From NCBI GenBank assembly GCA_018433595.1, contig JAHDQY010000009.1:62001-126000 (forward strand): a stretch of DNA of 64,000 nucleotides, given 5' to 3'. Each line of letters opens with the position of its first letter. The first letter of the stretch is position 1. Positions 7,769-16,236 of the stretch are shown here, piece after piece. The translations under genes were made by a program, and so were the position numbers. Below the pieces are notes generated by a model. It had not been told where the DNA came from. It saw only the letters and a program-made list of their open reading frames with translations, and did not search any database. This DNA comes from Synergistales bacterium. GTDB lineage: Bacteria; Synergistota; Synergistia; Synergistales; Aminithiophilaceae.

Positions 7769-10389
7769 TTCTCGTCACGAGCCATATCGGATCCGATTTC
7801 GATTCCCTGGCCTCGATGGTCGCCGCCTCCAAGCTCTATGACGGGGCCGTCCTGAGCTTTTCCGGATCGGCGGGAAGGACGGTGCGGGAGTTCCTCAAGC
7901 GCTTTCCCGGCCGCTGGGAGGTCCTGACGCCCCGCAAGATCACCCTGGGCGACGTGGAGCTCCTCGTCGTCGTCGATGCCAGGTCCCGATCGCGCATCGG
8001 TGCCTTCGCCCCCCTCCTTGACCGGCCGGGACTGAAGGTCCATCTCTATGACCATCACCCTCCCGCCCAGGATGAGATCGAGGCCGAAAAGAAGGTCATC
8101 GAACCCGTCGGGGCCGTGACGACGCTGCTCGTCGAGATCCTGCTCCGAGAGGGGATTCCCATCTCCCCTCAAGAGGCGACGCTCTTCGTCATGGGGATCT
8201 ACGAGGATACGGGGGCTCTGACCTTCGGCTCCACCTGCCGTCGGGATTTCGAAGCCGTTGCCCGACTCCGGGAGCTCGGCGCCGACATGACCCTTGTCCC
8301 TCTCCATGTGGAGCTGGCCCTGTCGGCCCCGGAGCGCCGTCTCCAGGATCTCCTCGTCGATCATGCCTGGGAGCGCTACATCAACGGTGCCCGCGTCGTC
8401 CTGTCGACGCTCACCCTCGACCGTTACGTCGAGGGGCTCTCCCTCTTCGTCCATCGCCTCAGGGATTATTTCGATGCGGACGTGGCTCTTGTCGCCGTCT
8501 CCATGGAGAAGCGGACCTACGTTGTGGCCAGAAGCCGGGAGGGCGTCCTCGACGTGGCCTCCTTTCTGACCCCCCTTGGCGGCGGAGGCCATTCCCAGGC
8601 GGCTTCGGTGACGCTGACGGGAGTCGATCCCGCCGAAGTCCTTTCCGATCTGGAAAAGGCCCTCGAGGCAGCCATCGGCCCCTCCCTTCTGGTGCGGGAT
8701 ATCATGACGCGGCCCGTCATGGCCGTAGAGGCTCAGATCTCCCTCGACGAGGCCTACCGCGTCATGATCCGCTACGGTCACGCCGCTCTTCCCGTCACCT
8801 TCGACGGCCGTCTCCGGGGCATCATCACCCGGAAGGACCTGGACAAGGCCAAGCTTCACGGCCTGGGACAGGTCTCCGTCGCCGAATACATGACCGAGGG
8901 GGTCATCTCCGTTCGTCCCGAGGCTTCCGTGGCCGAGGCCCACCGGATGATGGTGGCCCACAATATCGGCCGCCTTCCCGTGATCGTGGGGGGGGAGCTT
9001 CAGGGGATCGTCACCCGGACCGACATGCTGCGGGCCCTCTATCCGGCCTCACTTCCCATGGAAGAGCGTCATTTCGGCAACGACTTCCCCTGGCGGGAGG
9101 ACCTGACCGACCTTATGGCGCGGCGCCTTCCGACGGAGACGAATCTGCTGCTCCGGAGACTGGGCAGAATGGCGGAATCTCTCGGCATGAGAGCCTATGT
9201 CGTCGGAGGCTTCGTCCGCGACCTCCTTCTCGGCAAGGCCAACTTGGATCTCGATGTCGTCATCGAAGGCGACGGCGTGGCCTTCATCAAGGCCTGGGAG
9301 CGGGAGGGATGCCGCATTTCCGTTCACGAGCGCTTCCGCACCGGGACGATCGTCTTTCCGGGACCCTGGAAGGTCGATATCGCCACGGCGCGGCGGGAGT
9401 TCTACGAATATCCCGTGGCCCAGCCCACCGTCGCCAGCGACTCGCTGAAACACGATCTCTACCGGAGGGACTTCACCGTCAATGCCATGGCCATCGCCCT
9501 CAGCGGGAAGGAGTGGGGGATCCTCATCGATTACTTCGGGGGGCGACGTGACCTGAGACGGGGTTTCCTGAAGGTCCTCCACAACCTGAGCTTCGTCGAG
9601 GACCCGACGAGGGTCTTTCGCGGTGTCCGCCTTGAGCAGCGCCTGAATCTCCAACTTGAGGGCAATACGGCGCGATTGCTGAAAAGCTGCGTCAAAGGCG
9701 GGCTTCTCTCCCTTCTTTCGGGGCTTCGCGTCAAGAGCGAGATGGAGATTCTTTTCAAAGAGGCCAGTCCTCTTCCGGCGCTCCGGCGCCTTCGGGAGTT
9801 CGGCGCCTGGGAGATTCTTTTTCCCGGGATCAGTGTCGACCTGCCTACGGATCGTATCGTCCGGCGGCTGGCCGTCTTCTTCCGGCGCCTCGATCATGAT
9901 CTGCCCTCCTTCGAGGGGCTGCTCTGGCTCGTCTACCTGGCCGCCCTTCTCTACGGCAGTGACGAGTCGATTCAACGGAGCGTCATGGATCGCCTCCACC
10001 TCGCTCCGAGAGAGCGTCGGATCATCGAGACCTCCCTTTTCAGCCAAAGGGCCGCCGAAAACATCCTCGGCGGCAGGGCCGAGAAGAAGGTCTCCGAGAT
10101 CTTCGGCTACCTCGACGGGATTCCCTTTGTCGCCTGCCTCTTCTGGGCCGCGGCCACCGATCGCCCTCGCGTCCGGAGGAGGATTCTCCTCTTTTTGACG
10201 AGCTGGCACAAGGTTCGCCCCATGCTCAGCGGACAGGATGTGCTGGAACTGGGCTACCGTCAGAGCCCCCTTGTCGGCTCGATCCTCTCCGGCCTCCGTT
10301 CGGCCCGTCTCGACGGTGCTGTGGAAACCCGGGAAGAAGAGATACAATGGGTTCTCGACAACTTCTCCAAAAGGATGGAAAGGAAGTGA
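7765..10389 (+). CDS. DHH-CBS-tRNA nucleotidyltransferase (poly(A)/CCA polymerase) fusion
   Basis: This 874-residue protein joins three modules. Residues 1-~300 form a DHH/DHHA1 phosphoesterase unit with SDFDS at 10-14, VVVDARS, and YDHHPP at 95-100. Residues ~312-430 form two CBS domains (DIMTRPVMAVE and a second EYMTEGVISVR), which usually sense adenine nucleotides. Residues ~470-874 form a class II nucleotidyltransferase with GGFVRDLLLGK near 481 and the catalytic LDLDVVIEGDG near 496, followed by the RRDFTVNAMA motif and RNA-binding helices. Such fusions are known in several anaerobes as A- or CCA-adding enzymes for tRNA 3' ends. The gene overlaps coaE by four bases. Whether it adds A only or CCA cannot be told. 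Confidence 0.92.
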   Translation: MILVTSHIGSDFDSLASMVAASKLYDGAVLSFSGSAGRTVREFLKRFPGRWEVLTPRKITLGDVELLVVVDARSRSRIGAFAPLLDRPGLKVHLYDHHPPAQDEIEAEKKVIEPVGAVTTLLVEILLREGIPISPQEATLFVMGIYEDTGALTFGSTCRRDFEAVARLRELGADMTLVPLHVELALSAPERRLQDLLVDHAWERYINGARVVLSTLTLDRYVEGLSLFVHRLRDYFDADVALVAVSMEKRTYVVARSREGVLDVASFLTPLGGGGHSQAASVTLTGVDPAEVLSDLEKALEAAIGPSLLVRDIMTRPVMAVEAQISLDEAYRVMIRYGHAALPVTFDGRLRGIITRKDLDKAKLHGLGQVSVAEYMTEGVISVRPEASVAEAHRMMVAHNIGRLPVIVGGELQGIVTRTDMLRALYPASLPMEERHFGNDFPWREDLTDLMARRLPTETNLLLRRLGRMAESLGMRAYVVGGFVRDLLLGKANLDLDVVIEGDGVAFIKAWEREGCRISVHERFRTGTIVFPGPWKVDIATARREFYEYPVAQPTVASDSLKHDLYRRDFTVNAMAIALSGKEWGILIDYFGGRRDLRRGFLKVLHNLSFVEDPTRVFRGVRLEQRLNLQLEGNTARLLKSCVKGGLLSLLSGLRVKSEMEILFKEASPLPALRRLREFGAWEILFPGISVDLPTDRIVRRLAVFFRRLDHDLPSFEGLLWLVYLAALLYGSDESIQRSVMDRLHLAPRERRIIETSLFSQRAAENILGGRAEKKVSEIFGYLDGIPFVACLFWAAATDRPRVRRRILLFLTSWHKVRPMLSGQDVLELGYRQSPLVGSILSGLRSARLDGAVETREEEIQWVLDNFSKRMERK

Positions 10390-10404
10390 TGGGCCCTGTT
10401 TCGC

Positions 10405-11001
10405 ATGCCTGATATCACGCAGCTTCTTCTGAGTCTTCCGGCCGTTCTCTGGGCCATTACCTTTCACGAGTTCTGTCACGGCTACGTGGCGTACCGGCTC
10501 GGCGATCCAACGCCCCGCCTTCGGGGCCGTCTTACCCTGAACCCTCTGGCTCATCTCGACCCCATCGGAGCCCTGATGCTGCTCCTCTTCCGGTTCGGCT
10601 GGGCCAAACCTGTGCCCATCGATACGCGCTATTTCCGCAAACCCAAAAGGGATCTCGTCCTCGTTTCCCTTGCCGGTGCCGGGGGCAATCTCGCTACGGC
10701 GATTCTCTGCGGCCTCGTCGTCCGCCTCGTCCCCTATCCTTTCGTCAACAACTACGCTCTGGGGCTCTTCATCCAGCTCATGATCCTCATCAACATCGGG
10801 CTGGCCGTCTTCAACCTCCTCCCGATCCCCCCCCTGGACGGCTCCAAACTCCTCTACGTCTTCCTGCCGGGACGATGGCTTCAGGGTTTTTTCTGGCTCG
10901 AACGGTACGGCATGTTCGTCCTCATGGCGCTTCTGGCGCTGGGCGTTCTTCCGGCTCTCATGAGCCCCATCGTCATCTTCCTCTACCGGCTGATCCTTTA
11001 G
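10405..11001 (+). CDS. Site-2 protease family (M50) membrane protein
   Basis: This is a 198-residue polytopic membrane metalloprotease of the M50 family. The zinc motif HEFCH is at residues 21-25, within the first membrane segment. The second catalytic motif, in NLLPIPPLDGSKLLY (around residue 140), supplies the third zinc ligand. Four to five hydrophobic segments are visible, and there is no PDZ or CBS domain, so it is the small YwhC/Rv-like branch. The ATG at 10405 has no strong binding site and may be translationally coupled to the gene 16 bases upstream. The substrate is unknown. Confidence 0.88.
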   Translation: MPDITQLLLSLPAVLWAITFHEFCHGYVAYRLGDPTPRLRGRLTLNPLAHLDPIGALMLLLFRFGWAKPVPIDTRYFRKPKRDLVLVSLAGAGGNLATAILCGLVVRLVPYPFVNNYALGLFIQLMILINIGLAVFNLLPIPPLDGSKLLYVFLPGRWLQGFFWLERYGMFVLMALLALGVLPALMSPIVIFLYRLIL

Positions 11002-11013
11002 GAGGTGAAATCC

Positions 11014-11802
11014 TTGCGGGTTCTTGTCACCAACGACGATGGCATCTACGCGCCGGGAATCGCCATCCTCGCCGTTTCTCTCGCAGAGGCGGGCCACGAG
11101 CCCGTCGTTGTCGCCCCCGACAGGGAGCGGAGCAGCGTCGGGCACGCCATCACCCTGACCCGCCCCCTTAAGCTCCAGAAGATCGGCAGCGGTCCCTATC
11201 CCGAATCCGTCACGGCCTACGCCTGCGACGGCACCCCTTCCGACTGCGTCGTCCTGGGGCTGGAGGAGATCGCCCCGGATATCGAGGTCGTCTTTTCGGG
11301 CATCAACCGCGGGCCGAACGTCGGTGACGACCTGACCTATTCAGGAACCGTCTCGGCGGCCATGGAGGGGCTCGTCTTCGGCCGGACCTCCGCCGCCTTC
11401 TCCCTCAACGTTCACGGTGACGGAGAGGAGCCCCATTACGAGACGGCCGGGGCCTTCGCCGTCCACCTCCTCGAATGGCTGGAACGCCATCCCCTTTCGA
11501 AGGGCGTCCTTCTCAACGTCAACGTCCCCAACCTCCCTCTCTCCCTCATCAAGGGGGTCCAGGTGACCCGCAAGGGCGTGAGGACCTACGAGGGGAAGAT
11601 CAACCGCCTTCAGGACCCCCACGGCCGCACCTACTACTGGGTCGCCGGTCGCCCCGAAGATGAGATGGTTGAGGGGACCGACGTCTGGGCTGTTGCTCAC
11701 GGCTACATCTCCGTCACTCCCGTCCACCTCGACATGACCCATTACCCCTCGATGGAGGCGCTCTCCGGCCAGGGGCTGGCCGAGATCGACCTGGAAGGCT
11801 GA
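11014..11802 (+). CDS. surE: 5'/3'-nucleotidase SurE
   Basis: SurE is a metal-dependent nucleoside monophosphate phosphatase. The 262 residues begin MRVLVTNDDGIYAPG with the metal ligands of the TNDDG motif at residues 6-10; SGINRGPNVGDDLTYSGTV and VAHGYISVTPV are further signatures. The start is decided by AGGAGG at 11000-11005: TTG 11014 lies at ideal distance, whereas the in-frame GTG 11005 overlaps that site. The gene lies two bases before archease, in a run with rtcB. Confidence 0.94.
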   Translation: MRVLVTNDDGIYAPGIAILAVSLAEAGHEPVVVAPDRERSSVGHAITLTRPLKLQKIGSGPYPESVTAYACDGTPSDCVVLGLEEIAPDIEVVFSGINRGPNVGDDLTYSGTVSAAMEGLVFGRTSAAFSLNVHGDGEEPHYETAGAFAVHLLEWLERHPLSKGVLLNVNVPNLPLSLIKGVQVTRKGVRTYEGKINRLQDPHGRTYYWVAGRPEDEMVEGTDVWAVAHGYISVTPVHLDMTHYPSMEALSGQGLAEIDLEG

Positions 11803-11803
11803 T

Positions 11804-12208
11804 ATGTGGCGGGAGCTCGATCGCAGCGGTGACCTGGGGCTCCTCGTGGAGGCCCCCGACGGGGAATCCTTCTTCGAGGAGTGCCGCCGGGCTCTCTATT
11901 CCCTTCTTTTCGGTTCCGTTCCCCCCTGCGGGGAGGGGAGCCCCTTCTCTCTGACTCTTGATGGCATCGATAACAGTGATCTCGCCGTCTGCTGGTTCAA
12001 CGAGCTTCTCTATCTCCTTGAGACCGGCCGGGGATGTCTCGTCCCTAACCGCTATCGTCATGATGCCGGTCTCTTCCGCCTGGAGGCGGAGGGAACGCTC
12101 GTTTTTCCCCCTTCGATGCCGCGGTTGGCCGTTAAGGCCGCTACCTACGGAAGGCTACGCTTCGACGAGGGACCGCCCCTCCGCCTGGAAATTACCCTCG
12201 ATCTTTGA
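11804..12208 (+). CDS. Archease
   Basis: Archease (134 residues) is the protein cofactor that speeds guanylylation and turnover of the RNA ligase RtcB. The sequence shows the family's acidic N-terminal metal-binding strand (DRSGDLGL), the central WFNELLYLLETG helix and the C-terminal VKAATYGRLRF strand. The family position usually holding His in VKAATYH is Gly here. It lies one base after surE, with ATG 11804, and is directly upstream of rtcB, which supports the assignment. Confidence 0.88.
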   Translation: MWRELDRSGDLGLLVEAPDGESFFEECRRALYSLLFGSVPPCGEGSPFSLTLDGIDNSDLAVCWFNELLYLLETGRGCLVPNRYRHDAGLFRLEAEGTLVFPPSMPRLAVKAATYGRLRFDEGPPLRLEITLDL

Positions 12209-12252
12209 CCTCTTCTGCGGCGTTCCTTTCGTCACGGAAAGGAGGCATTCCC

Positions 12253-13683
12253 ATGGCAGTTCTGCTCGAGAGGATCGACGATGTCCGGTGGCTGCTTCCT
12301 CGCAGTTACAAGGCTTCGATGCGCGTCCCCGGACGGATTTACGGTGACGAGACGATTGTGGCGGCCCTCAGGGAAGACCTTTCCCTGGAGCAGGTGGCGA
12401 ACGTGGCCTCCTTGCCGGGCATCGTCGGCTACAGCCTGGCCATGCCCGACGTCCATCAGGGTTACGGTTTCCCCATAGGAGCCGTCGCTGCCTTCGACAC
12501 CGAAGAGGGTATCGTTTCCCCAGGAGGCGTCGGCTACGATATCTCCTGCGGCGTTCGCCTCATGGTCTCCACCCTCGAAGTCGACGACCTTAAGGGGAGA
12601 TGCGAGGATCTGGCCCGGGCCCTCTTTCGCGCCGTACCCTCAGGCGTCGGTTCCCGAAGCTCTCTTCGCCTTTCCGGAGAGGAGCTTTGCCGCGTCCTCG
12701 AAAAGGGGGCCCGATGGGCCGTCGACAGGGGGTTGGGCGAGGCCGCCGACCTCGCCCGGATCGAGGAGGGCGGCACCTTCGGCGGGGCCGACGGAGGGGC
12801 TCTCTCTCATCGGGCCCTCGAAAGGGGGCTGGATCAGCTCGGAACCCTCGGAAGCGGCAACCACTTCATCGAGGTCCAGGTCGTCGACGCCGTCTACGAC
12901 GTCGACCGAGCCGCGGCCTTCGGACTTTCTCCGGGGCGGGTTGCCGTCATGATCCACTGCGGCAGCCGGGGGCTGGGGCACCAGGTCTGCGACGACGGCA
13001 TCCGGCTCATGGCGCGCATGAAGGGAAGCCGGGCCGTAGCCGTCCCCGACAGGCAGCTCTGCTGCGCTCTCCTCGGTTCGGCCGAGGCCGAGGCCTATCT
13101 GGCGGCGATGCGGTCGGCCGCCAACTACGCCCTGGCCAATAGGGAAGTCATCGGCCATCAGGTCCGCAGCGTCTTCTGCGCCTTCGGTTCCCGGGGGCTG
13201 AACCTGCTCTACGACGTGAGTCACAACATCGCTCACGTCGAAAGACACCGCGTCGACGGCGTCCTGCGCCGCCTCTGCGTCCATCGCAAGGGAGCGACGA
13301 GGGCCCTGCCACCGGGTCACGGCTCCCTTTCGCCGGAGCTGCGCCCCCTGGGACAGCCGGTCCTCGTTCCGGGAAGCATGGGGACGGCCAGCTACGTTCT
13401 CGTGGGGACGGAAAGCGGAGCCGAGGAGGCCTTCGCCTCCACCTGCCACGGGGCGGGAAGGCAGCTGAGCCGTCAGGCGGCGAAAAAGGCGACGATTGGC
13501 CAGAATCTGACGCGGCGCCTTGCCGGCGAGGGGATTGTCGTCTGCGCCGAGAGAGAGGGAACGTTGAGAGAGGAGGCGCCCGAGGCCTACAAGGACATCG
13601 ACGCCGTCGTTGACGTCGTCGAGCGATCGGGAATCAGCGCCAAGGTCGCCCGCCTTCGCCCTCTCGCCGTCATCAAGGGTTGA
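12253..13683 (+). CDS. rtcB: RNA-splicing ligase RtcB
   Basis: RtcB joins RNA 2',3'-cyclic phosphate ends to 5'-OH ends with GTP and Mn2+. The 476-residue protein carries MPDVHQGYGFPIG, GGVGYDISCGVR, LGTLGSGNHFIEVQ, the HCGSRGLGHQ motif, VSHNIAH and the guanylylation-region CHGAGRQLSR near the C-terminus. ATG 12253 is preceded by AAAGGAGG; an in-frame TTG at 12205 lacks a site. Archease lies immediately upstream. The argG promoter overlaps its stop codon. Confidence 0.95.
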   Translation: MAVLLERIDDVRWLLPRSYKASMRVPGRIYGDETIVAALREDLSLEQVANVASLPGIVGYSLAMPDVHQGYGFPIGAVAAFDTEEGIVSPGGVGYDISCGVRLMVSTLEVDDLKGRCEDLARALFRAVPSGVGSRSSLRLSGEELCRVLEKGARWAVDRGLGEAADLARIEEGGTFGGADGGALSHRALERGLDQLGTLGSGNHFIEVQVVDAVYDVDRAAAFGLSPGRVAVMIHCGSRGLGHQVCDDGIRLMARMKGSRAVAVPDRQLCCALLGSAEAEAYLAAMRSAANYALANREVIGHQVRSVFCAFGSRGLNLLYDVSHNIAHVERHRVDGVLRRLCVHRKGATRALPPGHGSLSPELRPLGQPVLVPGSMGTASYVLVGTESGAEEAFASTCHGAGRQLSRQAAKKATIGQNLTRRLAGEGIVVCAEREGTLREEAPEAYKDIDAVVDVVERSGISAKVARLRPLAVIKG

Positions 13684-13708
13684 CAAGGTTTCTTCAGGCG
13701 GCTATACT
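13680..13708 (+). promoter_or_regulatory. Promoter of the argG T-box leader
   Basis: TTGACA (13680-13685), 17 bases, then TATACT (13703-13708), a near-consensus promoter overlapping the rtcB stop codon. Transcription would start near 13715 and give a ~390-base leader. Confidence 0.82.
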
Positions 13709-13751
13709 CTTCGCCAATGAATGGAAATCCTTTTAGGAGGACTGCTTTCCG

Positions 13752-13877
13752 ATGAAGGCCTTTGCCCGATTGAGACGAGTCCGATGCGAAAGACCTACCT
13801 CTGCGTTCACGCCCAATATGGGGGCGGAGACGGGGAAGAGTAGGCCTGTGGCTCGTCGACAGAGAGGGATTGCCTAG
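13752..13877 (+). CDS. Possible Arg-rich leader peptide overlapping the T-box
   Basis: A 41-codon frame starts at ATG 13752, 11 bases after AGGAGG (13736-13741), and stops at TAG 13875-13877. Nine of 41 residues are Arg (positions 6, 8, 9, 11, 14, 31, 35, 36, 38), and it lies in the leader of an arginine-synthesis gene. It runs into the 5' half of T-box stem I. It resembles no protein family. It could be a true attenuator peptide or a chance frame, and the long spacing to the binding site weakens it. Confidence 0.35.
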   Translation: MKAFARLRRVRCERPTSAFTPNMGAETGKSRPVARRQRGIA

Positions 13878-14068
13878 GCTGAAAGCGATCCTCGACGGCA
13901 AGGCCGAATAGAGCCCCCGAGCCTCTTTCCGAAGAAAGGCCTTGCCAAGTAGGAAAACGCCTGGTTCCCGTTAAAGAACCGTAAGAGGCCGCAGAGATGT
14001 CTGCGGCAATCAGGGTGGTACCGCGGGCTAAAAGCTCGTCCCTTTCCGGGACGGGCTTTTTTTGTTTG
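13832..14068 (+). promoter_or_regulatory. T-box riboswitch upstream of argG, specifier AGA (Arg)
   Basis: A tRNA-sensing leader. Stem I is closed by 13833-13840 pairing with 13923-13930 and carries the AGTA box at 13839-13842 and an AGAGAG distal element at 13861. The specifier position in GAA-T-AGA-G reads AGA (13910-13912), an Arg codon. Two short hairpins follow, then the invariant antiterminator box AGGGTGGTACCGCG (14012-14025) and a terminator (AGCTCGTCCC / GGGACGGGCT plus seven T). Uncharged tRNA-Arg would stabilise the antiterminator and turn argG on. The T-box call is firm; the specifier is read by pattern. Confidence 0.92.
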
Positions 14069-14109
14069 AGATGGAACTTTCATCGGATGCAGAAAGGGAG
14101 GAAACAATA

Positions 14110-15345
14110 ATGACTTACAAAGGCAAAGTGGTTCTGGCTTACAGTGGTGGACTCGACACCTGCGTCGCCGTCAAATGGCTCGCCGATCAGGGCTACGACG
14201 TGGTGACCTTCACGGCCGACGTCGGCCAGGTCGTCGATCTGGAGGCCGTCAAGGACAAGGCCCTCAAGACGGGAGCCGTCAACGCCTACGTGATGGACCT
14301 CCGGGAAGAGTTCGTCCGGGACTTCGTCTGGCCGGCCCTCAAGGCCAACGCCCTCTATCAGGGGACCTATCCCCTCAACTCGGCCCTCTCGCGTCCCCTT
14401 ATCGCCAAGTACCTCGTCTGGGTCGCCCAGATCGAGGGAGCCGTCGCCGTCGCCCACGGCTGCACCGGCAAGGGGCAGGATCAGGTCCGTTTCGAGGTCT
14501 GTGTCGGCGCCATCGATCCCAAGCTCCAGGTTCTGGCTCCCGTGCGGGACTGGCACTTCAGCCGCGAGACGGAGATCGAGTATGCCAAGGAGCACGGCAT
14601 TCCCGTGCCGACGACGATCAAGTCACCCTACAGCATCGACGAGAACATGTGGGGGCGGGCCATCGAGTGCGGAATCCTCGAGGATCCCTGGAACGAGCCT
14701 CCCGCCGACTGCTTCGCTCTGACGGCCGATCCCTGGAACACGCCCGACGAACCGCTCTCCATGGAGATCGGCTTCGAAAAGGGTCTCCCCGTCTCCCTTG
14801 ACGGAGTCTCCATGAGCGGGACGGCCCTCATCGCCAAGTTGAACGAGGTCGCCGGATCCTACGGCGTCGGCCGCATCGACATGATCGAGGACCGCCTCGT
14901 GGGCTTCAAGAGCCGCGAGGTCTACGAATGCCCCGCCGCCGTCGTGCTCATGCAGGCCCACAAGGCCCTGGAGAAGCTGACCCTGGCCAAGGAGGTCCAC
15001 GCCGCCAAGGCCGAGATGGAAAACAAGTACGGCGAGCTGGCCTACGTTGGCTACTGGTTCTCCCCCCTCAAGGAGGCCTATGACGCCTTCTTCGAAAAGG
15101 CCCAGGAGGTTGTTTCCGGCGTCGCCAGGGTGCGCCTCTACAAGGGACAGGCCGTTGTCGTCGGGCTCAAGTCCGATCAGTCCCTCTATCAGGAGAACCT
15201 GGCCACCTATACCGATTCCGACACTTTCGACCACGCCTCAGCCAAGGGCTTCATCAACGTCTGGGGTCTGGCTGTCAAAACCTGGCGCCAGGTTCATCCC
15301 GCCGAACCGATGAAGGTCCCCAGTCTCAAGGTCGTCGGTCAGTAG
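14110..15345 (+). CDS. argG: Argininosuccinate synthase
   Basis: ArgG condenses citrulline and aspartate with ATP to argininosuccinate in arginine synthesis. The 411-residue protein has the ATP pyrophosphatase P-loop AYSGGLDTCVAV near residue 11-22, and family signatures in HGCTGKGQDQVRFE and SPYSIDENMWGRA. ATG 14110 follows GGGAGG; in-frame upstream codons lie within the T-box terminator region and are not used. It is a single gene between its T-box leader and a terminator. argH is not adjacent, which is unusual. Confidence 0.96.
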   Translation: MTYKGKVVLAYSGGLDTCVAVKWLADQGYDVVTFTADVGQVVDLEAVKDKALKTGAVNAYVMDLREEFVRDFVWPALKANALYQGTYPLNSALSRPLIAKYLVWVAQIEGAVAVAHGCTGKGQDQVRFEVCVGAIDPKLQVLAPVRDWHFSRETEIEYAKEHGIPVPTTIKSPYSIDENMWGRAIECGILEDPWNEPPADCFALTADPWNTPDEPLSMEIGFEKGLPVSLDGVSMSGTALIAKLNEVAGSYGVGRIDMIEDRLVGFKSREVYECPAAVVLMQAHKALEKLTLAKEVHAAKAEMENKYGELAYVGYWFSPLKEAYDAFFEKAQEVVSGVARVRLYKGQAVVVGLKSDQSLYQENLATYTDSDTFDHASAKGFINVWGLAVKTWRQVHPAEPMKVPSLKVVGQ

Positions 15346-15378
15346 CCTCTCGGCAAAACACGACATTTATTGAGCGAA

Positions 15379-15414
15379 AGAAGGTCTCTCGTCGCGAGGG
15401 ACCTTCTTTTTTTT
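15379..15414 (+). terminator. Terminator after argG
   Basis: The stem AGAAGGTCTCTCG / CGAGGGACCTTCT has a minimal loop and is followed by eight T. Confidence 0.92.
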
Positions 15415-15456
15415 GAAACGCCGGCGGGATCTCCTATGCGTTGATGCAAAAGCGGG

Positions 15457-15480
15457 AGGAGAGCCTAGGCTCTCCTTTTA
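15457..15480. terminator. Palindromic hairpin between convergent argG and lemA
   Basis: AGGAGAGCCTAGGCTCTCCT (15457-15476) is a perfect palindrome with TTTTA to the right and lies at the lemA stop codon. It probably stops read-through from argG and may end lemA mRNA. Confidence 0.55.
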
Positions 15481-16029
15481 AAAGGTGACCTTCGGTGTCG
15501 CTCGCTCTCCTTCGTCGGCCTCGAAGTAGTCGGCCTTTTTGTGGCCGAAATTGTTGGCGATGATGACGGCGGGGAAGGTGGCGATGGCGATGTTGTAGTC
15601 TCTGGCCGCTCCGTTGTAGTAGCGGCGGGACATCTGAATGTCGTTTTCCAAAGATGAAAGCTGCTCTTGGAGCTGAAGGAAGTTGGTGTCGGCCTTGAGT
15701 TCCGGGTAGTTCTCGGCGACGGCGAAGAGGGTTCTGAGGGCGCCGGTGAGCAGGTTCTCCGACTCGGCCCGTTCTCCGACAGACTGGGCTTTGGTCACGC
15801 CGGCGCGGGCCTCGGTGACCTTCTGAAAGACTTCTCTCTCATGGGTCGCGTAGCCCTTGACGGTCTCCACGAGATTGGGAATGAGGTCGAATCGCCTCTT
15901 GAGCTGGACGTCGACGCCGCTCCAGGCCTCGTCTTTCATGTTCAAAAGGCGGATCAGCCGGTTGTAGACGGAGATGGCCCAGAGGATGGCAAGGGTGACA
16001 ACGACCGGGACAGCGATCCAGATCAGCAT
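15478..16029 (-). CDS. lemA: LemA family protein
   Basis: LemA proteins are membrane-anchored, mostly helical proteins of unclear role. The 183 residues begin with one membrane segment (about residues 3-24), followed by the conserved YNRLIRLLN, DVQLKRRFDLIPNLVETVKGY and the C-terminal RRYYNGAARDYN(I) with FPAVIIAN. The start at 16029 is preceded by AGGAGGAA; a longer reading to 16098 lacks a site. LemA genes are often paired with a TPM-domain or HtpX gene, but this one stands alone. Its promoter lies just upstream. Confidence 0.93.
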   Translation of the reverse strand: MLIWIAVPVVVTLAILWAISVYNRLIRLLNMKDEAWSGVDVQLKRRFDLIPNLVETVKGYATHEREVFQKVTEARAGVTKAQSVGERAESENLLTGALRTLFAVAENYPELKADTNFLQLQEQLSSLENDIQMSRRYYNGAARDYNIAIATFPAVIIANNFGHKKADYFEADEGERATPKVTF

Positions 16030-16069
16030 GGGAACTTCCTCCTTTAGGGGCATTTTACCGTTTCCACTC

Positions 16070-16098
16070 ATTTTACACGAGTCGGTTCCCCGTCCCAA
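16070..16098 (-). promoter_or_regulatory. Putative promoter for lemA
   Basis: On the minus strand TTGGGA (16098-16093), 17 bases, then TAAAAT (16075-16070), 41 bases upstream of the lemA start. Confidence 0.6.
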
Positions 16099-16236
16099 GG
16101 CTCTCTTTGTCTAGTTGATCGGCCCCGCTCCACTGCCTCTTTTTATCGGGAACGGTTAAAATAGGGCCGTCGAAATATCAGCCGCGCCCTGAAGCCCTTT
16201 CCGGTGGACAGGGCGGCTTTCGAAAGGAGCCTTTGC

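Noticed and set aside
9049-11145. Long minus-strand open frame (698 codons) opposite the nucleotidyltransferase, M50 and surE genes
   Set aside because: It is a mirror of well-recognised plus-strand genes; its translation is rich in Glu, Gly and Arg without any family motif. Similar frames at 7171-8961 and 2456-3436 (minus) were rejected for the same reason.
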